From Leyella lascolaii (lineage in GTDB: Bacteria > Bacteroidota > Bacteroidia > Bacteroidales > Bacteroidaceae), in assembly GCF_900079775.1 (NCBI RefSeq), contig NZ_LT556050.1:64534-128533 (forward strand): a DNA stretch of 64,000 bases, given 5' to 3'. Positions 18,123-27,800 of this stretch are shown piece by piece. A program made the position numbers and the translations under genes. The notes below the pieces were generated by a model. That model was not told the DNA's origin, did not search any database, and saw only the letters and a list, made by a program, of their open reading frames with translations. Numbering within the stretch: position 1 is the first letter of the stretch; each line of letters opens with the position of its first letter.

Positions 18123-19301
18123 ATGCAATTGAAATTTTTATACATATTATTTTCGGTATTGCTGGCTTTGAGCTGTAGCGACAACAAGAAATCCATAGAG
18201 GTCACTCCATGGGGCAGCACGGCAGTTGAAGACAGCGCAGACTTTGAGAATCATTTCACGATAAGCGACCTTCAGAGCAACGGTGAAATGATAATGCTGA
18301 CAATGAGCGGTCCTGACACGTATTTTGACTATCGCGGACGAGGTATGGGAACACAATATCTGCTGTGCGAGAAATTCGCACACGACATTGGTGTATCCCT
18401 GCGTGTGGAGCTTTGCCGAGACACTGCCGAAATGCTGGAAAGGCTTGAAGAGGGCGAAGGAGACATCATTGTGTATCAGATGTCACGTAAAACAAAAGGA
18501 CTGAACTATTGCGGATATGGGACAGACAGCACTTCGTGGGCGGTAAGTGAGGGCAACAAGGAACTGTCTGACTCATTGAACCGGTGGTACAGACCGCAAC
18601 TGCTCGCACAGATAAAAAAGGAGGAGGCATTCATGTATTCGCCCCAAAGCATACGCCGACACACTTATTCTCCAATGCTGAACGCCTCGGCTGGCATAAT
18701 ATCAGAATACGACCACCTGTTCCAAAAATACGCCCCACTGACACGATGGGACTGGAGGCTGCTCGCCGCACAGTGCTATCAGGAATCGACATTCGACCCG
18801 AATGCGCGCTCGTGGGCAGGCGCATGTGGTCTGATGCAGATAATGCCGGCAACCGCAGACATGATTGGTCTGTCAAGGGCGAATATATTTGACCCTGAAG
18901 AAAACATTGCCGCAGCAGCACGCTACATCAAGACACTTAACGGAAAGTTTCTTGACATAAGAGACCGGAACGAACGTTGCTCATTCATTCTGGCAAGTTA
19001 CAATGGCGGTTTCTTCCATATCCGTGACGCAATGGCATTGACAAAAAAACACGGAAGAAACCCTCACTCATGGAGAGACGTGTCGGAGTTCGTCCTGAAA
19101 CTGAGCTATCCGGAATATTACAACGACCCTGTGGTGAAATACGGATACATGCGCGGACAGGAAACGGCAGGTTATGTGGAGAGCATAAGAAACCGATGGG
19201 CACAATACCGCAGCAAGGCTCGCGGAGGGTCTGGCATACAAGGCTTCCCCGGAGAGGCAATACCGCAGAAGGCACGTAAGAGACACAGGTTCAGACTATG
19301 A
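18123..19301 (+). CDS. MltF-like membrane-bound lytic transglycosylase
   Basis: The 392-residue protein starts with a lipoprotein signal ending LLALSC (Cys 18). Residues about 50-180 form a binding-protein-like domain (GTQYLLCEKFAHDIGVSLRVE), and residues 205-350 a lysozyme-like SLT domain with the catalytic glutamate E221 in AAQCYQESTFDPNARSWAGACGLMQIMPATA. This domain pair is that of MltF, which cleaves peptidoglycan glycan strands to 1,6-anhydro ends. The binding-like domain appears shorter than in E. coli MltF. It is monocistronic, and a Bacteroidetes-specific subfamily assignment is uncertain. Confidence 0.88.
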   Translation: MQLKFLYILFSVLLALSCSDNKKSIEVTPWGSTAVEDSADFENHFTISDLQSNGEMIMLTMSGPDTYFDYRGRGMGTQYLLCEKFAHDIGVSLRVELCRDTAEMLERLEEGEGDIIVYQMSRKTKGLNYCGYGTDSTSWAVSEGNKELSDSLNRWYRPQLLAQIKKEEAFMYSPQSIRRHTYSPMLNASAGIISEYDHLFQKYAPLTRWDWRLLAAQCYQESTFDPNARSWAGACGLMQIMPATADMIGLSRANIFDPEENIAAAARYIKTLNGKFLDIRDRNERCSFILASYNGGFFHIRDAMALTKKHGRNPHSWRDVSEFVLKLSYPEYYNDPVVKYGYMRGQETAGYVESIRNRWAQYRSKARGGSGIQGFPGEAIPQKARKRHRFRL

Positions 19302-19349
19302 CAATCTCATAATTTGATTTGTGCGACAGCCGCATACATGAGTACTGTT

Positions 19350-21080
19350 TCACAGTTTCGATGCGATGTGTCTTCTATACAGCTTTAAACCCGATTCTGC
19401 CAACACATTGTCTATATGAGCAGCACGTTCCTTATGAGTAATGCCGTCAATCTCAATGTCATTATCTTCCTTTATATATATTTTTCCCAATCCTTCAACC
19501 GGAAGATACTCATCCCAATACACCGGGACATTATGGTAACGTCCGTCTCCGCCATAACGTTTTACATATGTCACCCGTTCTATAGAACTGTACCCGTATG
19601 CGTGAACAGTCAAAGTGGATCTGTCATTGACGGTGTGCCCCCGTTCCGTTTTAAGAATACAGTCTGTCACACATCTTGGATGAGCGAAATGTTCCTGTCC
19701 CCAATAATTGGCTAATGCCTCATGTTCCCAGAACGAACTGTGCCGTTCCGTGTCACGTCCGTAAATCTCCTGTCTGGGACGTATCTGCTGATACATCGGC
19801 ACACAAAGCAGCGGAGCAATACTGAAATATATTGCCCGGAAGTATTTCTCACTGGTAGAGCAAAAGAGTCTTTTCGCTTTTTCAAATTCATAAGTGCGAA
19901 ATTGTTCAGGATCCATGTCCAGTTCAAGTTCCTGAATATGCTCCGGGGTGATGGTATTAATCATTTCCTGCTTATCGAAATCGAAATCATCGCCGTATCC
20001 GAAAACATCATCTTTAAGCAGTCTAAGCATGTTTTCCTGAGCGAGAGGAGTAAACAAAAGAGCAAACTGCTGGTTATTGTTGCGGTCGCTGGTATCAAAA
20101 GCGACTTCAAACTCTTCATTTGTCATCATCGCATAGTCTGCATTACTTAGCCTGCGGGCTTTATTGCGAAGCAAGGCTCTTCTCATTTTAAAGGACAAAG
20201 AGTCTTCCTTTCCTGCCAATCCACTATGTCTTCTGTGGAATATCAAGTCAGGAGCAGCCGTATTACAGTAGAAAAGACGTGTTCTCTCGTAATATTCCGG
20301 ATATGGAGCAATTACGGTAGCGGTAAGAGTCTCAGAATGTCTTACAGTACGATATTTACCTTCTGAATCGCGCTCACGTGTTGTCCAGTGTATTGTCTTA
20401 GAACCTTTATATGTTTTGGTACCCATCTTCATCATTCTCGTCCTGCACAGAACAAACGGATTACCATTGATTAGACCGGAATGACAATATATCACTGAAC
20501 GCTCCGCATTGAACGAATCGTTCCAATCATACACCTCCCTCATATCTGCAAGACGTTGTGCCGTGAAATTCGGGTCAAACTCTAATTGAGGAATGGTTTT
20601 ACTCATTAAGCGCGTCATTATATCCCAGTCGTACAAACGGTTAAGCGGTTCCATCTGCTTCCACGCCTCATTTGTGAATACGTCTATTTCCCCACAAAGG
20701 CTTTCCCGTTCTGTTTTCAGGTCCCTCAGCTTAGGATAAACCTTAGTAAAAAGAAACGCCACATCCACAATCGTTGCCAGAACAATCAGTCCTTTGCCAA
20801 GTCTGTCAAGCTCATCATATAAACCGAAAAAGCCTACAACACCCGCCACTGCCGCTATAATCAACACAACACTCCTAACCTTCCAGCTATATATATCTGA
20901 ATTCAAGAATGAAAGGTCTACATTCCTGTTATATATCTTACTGCAAGTAATACGGTTTGCCGCGACATCCACATCAGCCTCTTGCGCCAATTCGTCAAAT
21001 GTCTGCATCGCAATACGTCTGAAGCGGTCGCGGAACACATTCTTGTATTCTGCCAAAGGGTCATATATGTCATTATCCAT
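19350..21080 (-). CDS. Two-transmembrane protein paired with LemA (DUF3137-like)
   Basis: This 576-residue protein has about 75 soluble N-terminal residues, then two adjacent transmembrane segments (VVLIIAAVAGVVGFFGLY and LIVLATIVDVAFLF) and a large soluble C-terminal region. The stretch NEEFEVAFDTSDRNNNQQFALLFTPLAQENMLRLL resembles the motif of DUF3137 proteins, which are often encoded beside lemA. I infer the relation from that motif and the neighbour. Two further hydrophobic spans are weak (near YFRAIYFSIAPLLCV). It lies 11 bp downstream of lemA on the same strand. Function unknown. Confidence 0.75.
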   Translation of the reverse strand: MDNDIYDPLAEYKNVFRDRFRRIAMQTFDELAQEADVDVAANRITCSKIYNRNVDLSFLNSDIYSWKVRSVVLIIAAVAGVVGFFGLYDELDRLGKGLIVLATIVDVAFLFTKVYPKLRDLKTERESLCGEIDVFTNEAWKQMEPLNRLYDWDIMTRLMSKTIPQLEFDPNFTAQRLADMREVYDWNDSFNAERSVIYCHSGLINGNPFVLCRTRMMKMGTKTYKGSKTIHWTTRERDSEGKYRTVRHSETLTATVIAPYPEYYERTRLFYCNTAAPDLIFHRRHSGLAGKEDSLSFKMRRALLRNKARRLSNADYAMMTNEEFEVAFDTSDRNNNQQFALLFTPLAQENMLRLLKDDVFGYGDDFDFDKQEMINTITPEHIQELELDMDPEQFRTYEFEKAKRLFCSTSEKYFRAIYFSIAPLLCVPMYQQIRPRQEIYGRDTERHSSFWEHEALANYWGQEHFAHPRCVTDCILKTERGHTVNDRSTLTVHAYGYSSIERVTYVKRYGGDGRYHNVPVYWDEYLPVEGLGKIYIKEDNDIEIDGITHKERAAHIDNVLAESGLKLYRRHIASKL

Positions 21081-21091
21081 ATATGTAATCT

Positions 21092-21841
21092 TTAGAAGAA
21101 TTTATCTCTGGCTCTCTCGCGTGTATCGGCAGAGACAGTGAACGGGATGCGCGTTGTGTAACCCTGACGGGCTGCCACTATCATTTTGGTAGGCCAACAG
21201 AAGATGTCATTATTCCACTGTGTGACACGGCTGTTGTACACGGTACGCGCCGCAGTTATCTCACGCTGAAGATAACTGTTCTGCTGCATTGCGTCAGCTA
21301 TTGCGTTATGCGCCTTCAGCTCAGGATAAGCCTCCACCTGCGGGAACAGACGTCCGAAAACCATATCCGTCTGACGGCTAACCTCCTCCCGGTTCGTTCC
21401 ATTCACTTTTCCGCCACGCAACGCAGCCACCGTAGTCATGACTTCCTTGTCCAGACTGATTGCCTTTTCAACAAGTCCGACTACATTTTGCAGAATCTGT
21501 ACGCGTTGTTCGAGATAGTTGTCAATGTTCGAAGCCTCCGCCTGAATACGCTGTTCCAGCTGCTGGAAATAATTATGTGCGGATATTTTCATAAAAACGA
21601 ATATCACACCCGGCAGTATGCCGACGACACAACCGAGCACCGCGAACAGTGAAGGATTTTCAAGTGTATCGCCAAAAAGGAAAACATACAATAATACAAG
21701 GCATGGTATTACCGTCCACAATGCGATTTCAAAGAGAGTTGAACCGAATCCTATCTCAACCGGCAACTGACGGTCGATCACCCTTACATCCCGTCCGTTA
21801 TCGTTAACCGGACCGGTTACTTCATCTAAAAGATTTGCCAT
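21092..21841 (-). CDS. lemA: LemA family membrane protein
   Basis: The C-terminal half has the LemA pattern of long helices and the characteristic AYPELKAHNAIADAMQQN, then LQREITAARTVYNSRVTQWNNDIFCWPTKMIVAA. Unlike classical LemA, which has one N-terminal helix, this protein has two membrane segments before the coiled part (LWTVIPCLVLLYVFLFG and VLGCVVGILPGVIFVFM). Length is 249 residues. It precedes the 576-residue partner by 11 bp. LemA is widespread with no settled biochemical role. Confidence 0.88.
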   Translation of the reverse strand: MANLLDEVTGPVNDNGRDVRVIDRQLPVEIGFGSTLFEIALWTVIPCLVLLYVFLFGDTLENPSLFAVLGCVVGILPGVIFVFMKISAHNYFQQLEQRIQAEASNIDNYLEQRVQILQNVVGLVEKAISLDKEVMTTVAALRGGKVNGTNREEVSRQTDMVFGRLFPQVEAYPELKAHNAIADAMQQNSYLQREITAARTVYNSRVTQWNNDIFCWPTKMIVAARQGYTTRIPFTVSADTRERARDKFF

Positions 21842-21994
21842 ATCATACGAGGTTTATAGTTTCACATTATGAAATGACCGCTGCGTTTTATCTTCGAGGT
21901 AAATACCACATATTGAATTTCCACATTCCATGCCATGCCTTATACGATAACAGTGCATGTTATACAGACTACGCATGTGTCATTATCATATAAT

Positions 21995-22002
21995 TATATT
22001 TG
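21995..22002 (+). promoter_or_regulatory. -7 box upstream of a 23-residue basic ORF
   Basis: TATATTTG fits the TAnnTTTG consensus, 36 bp before a short ORF. No clear TTTG is found at the -33 distance. Confidence 0.4.
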
Positions 22003-22038
22003 CAAATATATAATTTTAAATTCATACATTCATCTCTC

Positions 22039-22110
22039 ATGACTAAGAAAATAAGCCGTACAACCAGAACTACTGAAAGAAAGAAGAACAGACAAAGACT
22101 TTTTGCCTGA
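22039..22110 (+). CDS. Possible 23-residue very basic peptide
   Basis: An ATG at 22039 opens a 23-codon frame, MTKKISRTTRTTERKKNRQR then LFA, with ten Lys/Arg residues. It follows a TATATTTG box and lies alone in the 676 bp between lemA and pabB. No family is recognised. It could be a leader peptide, a true small protein or chance. The rest of this gap holds the pabB promoter, and a 50-codon frame at 22334-22486 with no supporting feature. Confidence 0.3.
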   Translation: MTKKISRTTRTTERKKNRQRLFA

Positions 22111-22232
22111 TTTGTAACAATCCTGATAAGAGTGCGCCTGCCCGTTAGCTTTTGCCTGCACCGGAAATTTCATATAAGGAAACAACGTTCCATATCCACA
22201 TCATACACATTTCATGATTACCCGTAAGATAC

Positions 22233-22263
22233 TTGCGTGAGAATAAAAAAGTAGTTACCTTTG
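22233..22263 (+). promoter_or_regulatory. Promoter of pabB-pabC
   Basis: TTG at 22233-22235 and TACCTTTG at 22256-22263 are 20 bp apart. The leader to the pabB ATG is long (254 nt) and includes a direct repeat of GACACACATCCGGACT-like sequence near 22450 and 22470. I see no riboswitch fold. Confidence 0.6.
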
Positions 22264-22517
22264 CTCCAACACACATAACCGGTAGCACTGATTAATAAAA
22301 AAACGTAATACCGTCTCAATATAATCCGACACAATGGCTTTATGTCATACATTAACGCAGGCACATTTTGAAGAACTCGCAATGATATATGCTCAGGACA
22401 CGAAAAGACGGTTCATACCGGAAAACATATGCGAACAACACACACAAACACACATCCGGACTATAAGAGACACACATCCGGACTGACAAAAGACGGAATA
22501 CAAAAACATGCAAGACA

Positions 22518-23522
22518 ATGAACAGCATAGAAAGATTATTCATTGACAAGGAACAGGCAATAAAGAGAATGAACTCATTAGGCAAAGAAAGGACTCCCTT
22601 TTTCTTCCTTACAGACTTCGGAACAGAACGTTGCCTTGTGGAAAGAACCGATGATTTACCTGCAAGCGAGCTACAGTTCGTCTTTCCAGGACATTCCCAC
22701 ATCAGCAGACAAAAGCCGGACGAAATGCCTGGAAAGATTGAGTGGGAAACTTATCCCGAATCATTCGACACGTACAAAAAATCATTCGACACTGTGCAAA
22801 GCAATATCCTTGCAGGCAACTCCTTTCTGACCAACCTTACCTGCGCCACGCCTGTGAGGACAAACATGTCTTTGGAGCAGATATTCAACTTCGCGGAGGC
22901 ACGATACAAATTATGGTTGAAAGACCGGTTTACGGTATTCTCGCCTGAGACGTTTGTCCGCATACACGACGGATTAATATATTCCTATCCCATGAAAGGA
23001 ACAATTGACGCCGCCATTCCCTGTGCCCGTGAAAGGCTTATTAACGATGTCAAGGAAAGAGCGGAGCACGCAACAATCACCGATTTGATACGCAACGACC
23101 TCAGCCAATCAGCGACAGAAGTGACCGTGACACGCTTCATGTACTTGGAAAAACTGACTACAAACAGGGGCGCCTTGTGGCAGATGAGCTCAGAAATACG
23201 CGGTCGGCTGGCGTCAGACTACAGGCAACAGCTCGGCGACATCATCTTACGGATGCTCCCGGCAGGTTCAATATCCGGAGCGCCCAAGAAGAAAACGGTT
23301 GACATAATACACCAGGCAGAAAACTACAACAGAGGTTTTTACACAGGAGTCATGGGATATTTTGACGGAGACGACCTTGACAGCGCGGTGCTGATACGCT
23401 TTATCGAACAGGACGGCAAAGGCAGAATGATTTTCAAAAGCGGAGGCGGAATAACATTCCAAAGCAATGTACGGAGTGAATATGAAGAAATGAAACAGAA
23501 AGTATATGTGCCGATTTATTGA
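22518..23522 (+). CDS. pabB: Aminodeoxychorismate synthase component I
   Basis: PabB aminates chorismate on the way to p-aminobenzoate and folate. The 334-residue protein has the chorismate-enzyme core: LAGNSFLTNLTCATPV, FSPETFVRIHDGLIYSYPMKGTID, DLIRNDLS, the catalytic GSISGAPKKKTVDII, and the C-terminal GVMGYFDGDDLDSAVLIR and GGGIT segments. It is shorter than E. coli PabB at the N-terminus, as is common for the single-domain bacterial type. The last 17 bp overlap the start of the aminotransferase gene, so the two are coupled. The glutaminase partner PabA is not in the window. Confidence 0.93.
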   Translation: MNSIERLFIDKEQAIKRMNSLGKERTPFFFLTDFGTERCLVERTDDLPASELQFVFPGHSHISRQKPDEMPGKIEWETYPESFDTYKKSFDTVQSNILAGNSFLTNLTCATPVRTNMSLEQIFNFAEARYKLWLKDRFTVFSPETFVRIHDGLIYSYPMKGTIDAAIPCARERLINDVKERAEHATITDLIRNDLSQSATEVTVTRFMYLEKLTTNRGALWQMSSEIRGRLASDYRQQLGDIILRMLPAGSISGAPKKKTVDIIHQAENYNRGFYTGVMGYFDGDDLDSAVLIRFIEQDGKGRMIFKSGGGITFQSNVRSEYEEMKQKVYVPIY

Positions 23523-24111
23523 AACCATATGCATAGAAGACGGGCAGATATTGAACCTCCCGCGCCACCAGCAGCGCGTCGACTCGACAAGAAGACATTT
23601 CTTCGGACAGATGCCGCGACTGAATCTGGGAGAGCACATCCGCAACACCGGATGCGGCAACGGTCGCATACGGTGTCGTGTGACCTACGGTGCCGACATT
23701 CAGAACATAGAATATTTCCCGTATCACATACGCAGTGTCAAGACCTTAAAACCAGTGGAATGCGATTCAATGGAATACAGCTACAAATACGCAGACCGCT
23801 CCGCACTGGACTCACTTTTCACCAGACGCGGAGAGGCGGACGACATTCTGATAGTACGCAACGGACTGCTTACAGACACATCCATTGCCAACATAGCCCT
23901 TTGGGACGGCAGACAATGGCACACCCCTACCCGTCCGCTGCTGAAAGGAACACGCCGCGCCGAACTGCTTGACAACGGAATACTGACAGAACATGACATT
24001 CCTGTGGAAAAGATATGGACCTACAGGAAGATAAGACTGTTCAACGCCATGCTGCACTTTGGCGAAATAGAATTACCATGCGCAGACATACAGAGACCGA
24101 CAGCACCGTAA
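23506..24111 (+). CDS. pabC: Class IV aminotransferase, probable aminodeoxychorismate lyase
   Basis: The 201-residue protein has the class IV fold pattern: an early arginine pair in RHQQRVDSTRR, K94 in EYSYKYADRSAL as the likely PLP lysine, the GEADDILIVRNGLLTDTSIANIAL block and PTRPLLKGTRRAELLDNG. Overlap with pabB strongly supports the role of PabC, which splits aminodeoxychorismate into p-aminobenzoate and pyruvate. It is shorter than E. coli PabC (about 270 residues) but the core appears complete. Confidence 0.85.
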   Translation: MCRFIETICIEDGQILNLPRHQQRVDSTRRHFFGQMPRLNLGEHIRNTGCGNGRIRCRVTYGADIQNIEYFPYHIRSVKTLKPVECDSMEYSYKYADRSALDSLFTRRGEADDILIVRNGLLTDTSIANIALWDGRQWHTPTRPLLKGTRRAELLDNGILTEHDIPVEKIWTYRKIRLFNAMLHFGEIELPCADIQRPTAP

Positions 24112-24141
24112 CAGTGCAGCGAAAAAACAATACACATAAAT

Positions 24142-24183
24142 AAAAAACGAATGAGGCAAGCCCAGAAAGCCTTGCCTCATTCG
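24142..24183 (-). terminator. Terminator overlapping the end of the deacetylase gene
   Basis: CGAATGAGGCAAG and CTTGCCTCATTCG (24148-24160 and 24171-24183) form a perfect 13-bp stem. On the minus strand it is followed by six Ts, and the TGA stop codon of the deacetylase lies inside the stem. It may also slow transcription leaving pabC. Confidence 0.8.
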
Positions 24184-24788
24184 AATATTCTGAATTCATA
24201 TCCCTGATCCTTCAGCCACTGTAGTGCCTGTGGCAGTGCGAAATGCAGTTTGTCTATGCTCTTCAACGAATCGTGGAATGTTATTATTGAACCGTTGCGC
24301 GCATAGCGTCTGACATTCTCAACCACATCATCCGCCGTCATCCATTTTGAATAGTCGCGCGTGACGAGGTCCCACATCACAATCCGGTATTTACGTCTGA
24401 GCCACAGATATTGCGCATAGCTCATGCACCCGTGCGGCGGTCTGAAGTACCGGGCTTTTATAAGTTCGTTGGCAGCATTGGTGTCCTTGATGTAGGTTGC
24501 GGCAAAATGCTTGAATCCGCCAAGGTGATGGAAAGTGTGGTTGCCGACCTGATGGCCGGCAGCCACTATACTGTCATACAACTCCGGATATTTCCTCACG
24601 TTGTCGCCTACCATGAAGAACGTGGCGCGCGCGCCATACTCGTCCAGAGTTCTGAGAATGAAAGGAGTGGATTCCGGTATCGGTCCGTCGTCGAACGTCA
24701 GATAGACGGCTCTCTCCTTCCTGTCCATTCTCCATAGAGCTCTCGGATATAACCAGCGTAACCACTGTGCAGGCTGTTCTATGATCAT
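24177..24788 (-). CDS. Polysaccharide deacetylase (NodB domain)
   Basis: The 203-residue protein is a carbohydrate esterase family 4 deacetylase. Its motifs are TFDDGP (31-36, catalytic base and metal Asp), NHTFHH (83-88, the metal His pair), RPPHG (116-120), the MWDLVTRDY segment, and the ITFHDS motif with the catalytic His. No signal peptide is obvious, though the N-terminus carries a Trp-rich amphipathic stretch. Substrates in the family are N-acetylated glycans such as peptidoglycan. It starts 13 bp after the DUF2723 gene and is likely co-transcribed. Confidence 0.9.
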   Translation of the reverse strand: MIIEQPAQWLRWLYPRALWRMDRKERAVYLTFDDGPIPESTPFILRTLDEYGARATFFMVGDNVRKYPELYDSIVAAGHQVGNHTFHHLGGFKHFAATYIKDTNAANELIKARYFRPPHGCMSYAQYLWLRRKYRIVMWDLVTRDYSKWMTADDVVENVRRYARNGSIITFHDSLKSIDKLHFALPQALQWLKDQGYEFRIFE

Positions 24789-24801
24789 AAATCCGGAGGG
24801 T

Positions 24802-27800
24802 TTATTTCAGTTCCACCCCACCCTTGCTGATGTATGTCGCATAGAGAGCATTAAGTCTCTGCATGCGCTTTTCGGCAAGTTTGGCGTCTACCAGAGCAGT
24901 CTGTTCGGCAGTGCTCTTCAACATTACAACCTGCCGCAGGAAGTCGTTCTGCGCCTGAGTGAAGCGCGAGCCGTTGAGCGACAGATACCATACGGCATAC
25001 TGTTCGGCATTCTTCCACACCGCGTCAAGCAGTTTCGCCGCCTTGGCTTTCTGTCCGGCAAGCGCGTAAGCCTGCGCCATATCAGCTCCGGCAGACATAA
25101 ACGTGACGGGCACATTATAGTCGGGTATCACCTTCTGACACTTGTCGAGCACCTCAACAGCCTTGTCCTTCTTGTTCTCTTCCACGAGCGCGAGGGCAAG
25201 TATGGCAAACAGGTGGCGGTGAGTGTAGCACATACGCATTACGGTCTCGTCGAGATAGAGTCCCGGTTTCTCCAGTCCGCCCCACTTGTAACGGTTCATG
25301 AGGTTATTGTACATCTTCTCCGTGTCGATGTTCTTCATGCCCGGATTCTTCGTTGTGAACGGAGTGATGCGGTAAGCCAGACCCTCCTGCACAAAGTTGT
25401 CGCCGAGATTCATGTAGTATTTCTCCGCTACTGTCGTCGCGATGTATAACGGACGAGTCCAGTTACACTGCGCGATCATCTCCAGCATCATAAGGCTTTC
25501 CTTGCCGAGTCCGCGCTTTCCTGCAAGCGATATGACCATCTTGTCGGGTATGGAGTCGCCCGCCATGAGCATGCCGCTCTTCCTCACAGCCTCCTTGTCT
25601 ATCTTCACATAGACCGTATCGGTAGGAATGATGCGCATGTCCTTGTCTTTCGAGCGTACCCAATATTTCATAATGTTCTTCACATCGAAAGGGTCGTCTC
25701 CGAACTGCGCCCTTGCCTGTTCCGGATTCTGTTTGTAGTATTCCATTATGTCCTGCTTTACATAAGGATGAATCTCCACAAGCTCGTTCGTTCCAGAGCA
25801 GTAGTCGATGCGCGGCCATGTTATAGGAACAGGAGGAGAATCGTATGCCGGACGTTTCATCTGGTCGATATACCAGTCAGTCTGCAGGTAGCTGAGGTTG
25901 CAAACACGAGTGTCCGTGCGCACGCCCTCAACCTCCTGATTATACCACAGGGGGAAGGTGTCGTTGTCACCGTTTGTGAATATAATCGGATTGCCCTTGT
26001 CCTGAAGCGTCATCAGATAGTTCTGTCCGAAGTCACGGCATGTGTATCGTCCGCTGCGGTCGTGGTCGTCCCAAGTCTGGCTTGCCATCTGTATGGGGAC
26101 AAACAGGCACACCACGCCGGCGATGGAGGCGATGACGAGTTCGTGACCTTTGATTTTCTTCTTCAGATAATCAATGATTGCAGCCACACCCATGCCGCAC
26201 CAGATGGCAAACGCATAGAAAGAACCGGCATATGCATAGTCGCGCTCGCGGGGCTGCTGCGGTGTCTGGTTAAGATAAATGACTATCGCGAGTCCTGTCA
26301 TGAAGAACAGGAAGAAGACAACCCAGAACTGCCGTATTCCGCGACGTCCTCTCCACGCCTGCCAGAACAGACCGAGCAGACCAAGCAGGAGCGGCATGCA
26401 ATAGAACACGTTATGTCCTTTGTTGTTCTGGAGCTCGTCCGGCAGCTTGCTCTGGTCACCAAGCATCAGATTGTCTATGAACGGGAAGCCGGTTATCCAG
26501 TTGCCGTGCTCGGGCTCACCGTTACCCTGTATGTCGTTCTGACGACCGGCGAAGTTCCACATGAAATACCTCCAGTACATGAAGTTGCACTGGTATGAAA
26601 GGAAGAAACGTATGTTGTCCCACTGCGACGGAATCTTCACCGTAACCGGCTCTCCGCACATGTCGTAAGGCACTTCAGTGCCGTCCACACCGCCCATCCA
26701 GCTCTCATACGCCGCCGCATGGTCCGAACTGTGCATACGCGGGAACAACATGTTCTGCGCATATACGAGCTTGTTCTTGTGAGCCACCACGAAGTAGGAA
26801 TCCTTCTCCGCACTGTCCACCTTCTCCTTACGCTGCCATATGGGCGCGCCCTCTTTCGTACGCACTTCGCACATGCCTCCCTTTATGTCGTACTCGAACT
26901 TTGACGTGTATGCCTGACCGTACAACAGCGGACTGTCGCCATACTGGTCGCGGCTGAGATAGCTGCCCAGCGTGAAGATGTCCTCAGGAGAGTTCTGGTC
27001 CATCGGAGGGTTGGCAGAAGAGCGTATCACAATCACGGCGTAGCTGGAATAGCCTATCATCAGCATCAGCAGGCACAGCAATACGGTGTTCTTGGCACGT
27101 GCCGTGACATAAGGCACGAGTTTCTTCTCCACTTTCCGCGTACGTCCCAGCACGTAGTAAAGCACTGCAAGCACCACAGCCCCTATCACTGCTGCCGACC
27201 ATCCGTACCCGTAGAAAGGTATGCCGAGCATGCCTACGGACAGGACGAACGCTATGTTCTGCCTTCTGAGGTTTCTTCCGGAATACGTCTCATATATTGC
27301 CCAGATGACAGTTGCCACGAGCAGCAATATATAGATTATCTCTCCGGTATTGAACGGACATCCGAGCACATTGACAAAAAGAAGCTCGAACCATCCGCCA
27401 ACAGTCACAATGCCCGGAACAACGCCGTAAAGCACAGCCGCAACGATGACAAACGAGATGACGAGCGCGACAAGCGAGCCTTTGAGTTCGATGTCCGGGA
27501 AACGGCGATAGCAGTAAACCAGCACAATGGCGGGTATGCAGAGCAGATTGAGAAGGTGTACACCGATGGAGAGACCTGTCATGTATGCTATGAGCACAAG
27601 CCAGCGGTCGCTGTGCGGCTCGTCAGCATGGTCTTCCCACTTGAGTATAAGCCAGAACACCACAGCGGTGAAAGCGGAAGAGTAAGCGTACACCTCGCCC
27701 TCCACCGCGGAGAACCAGAAAGTGTCGCTGAATGTATAGATGAGCGCGCCGACAAGTCCTGATGCCTGAATGGCTACAAGCTTTGCAGTTGTCAGCTGGC

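Noticed and set aside
22334..22486. 50-codon frame in the pabB leader
   Set aside because: It begins with ATG and ends in a direct repeat, but I see no family, no ribosome site and no attenuator logic. It was left as a remark under the 23-residue ORF.
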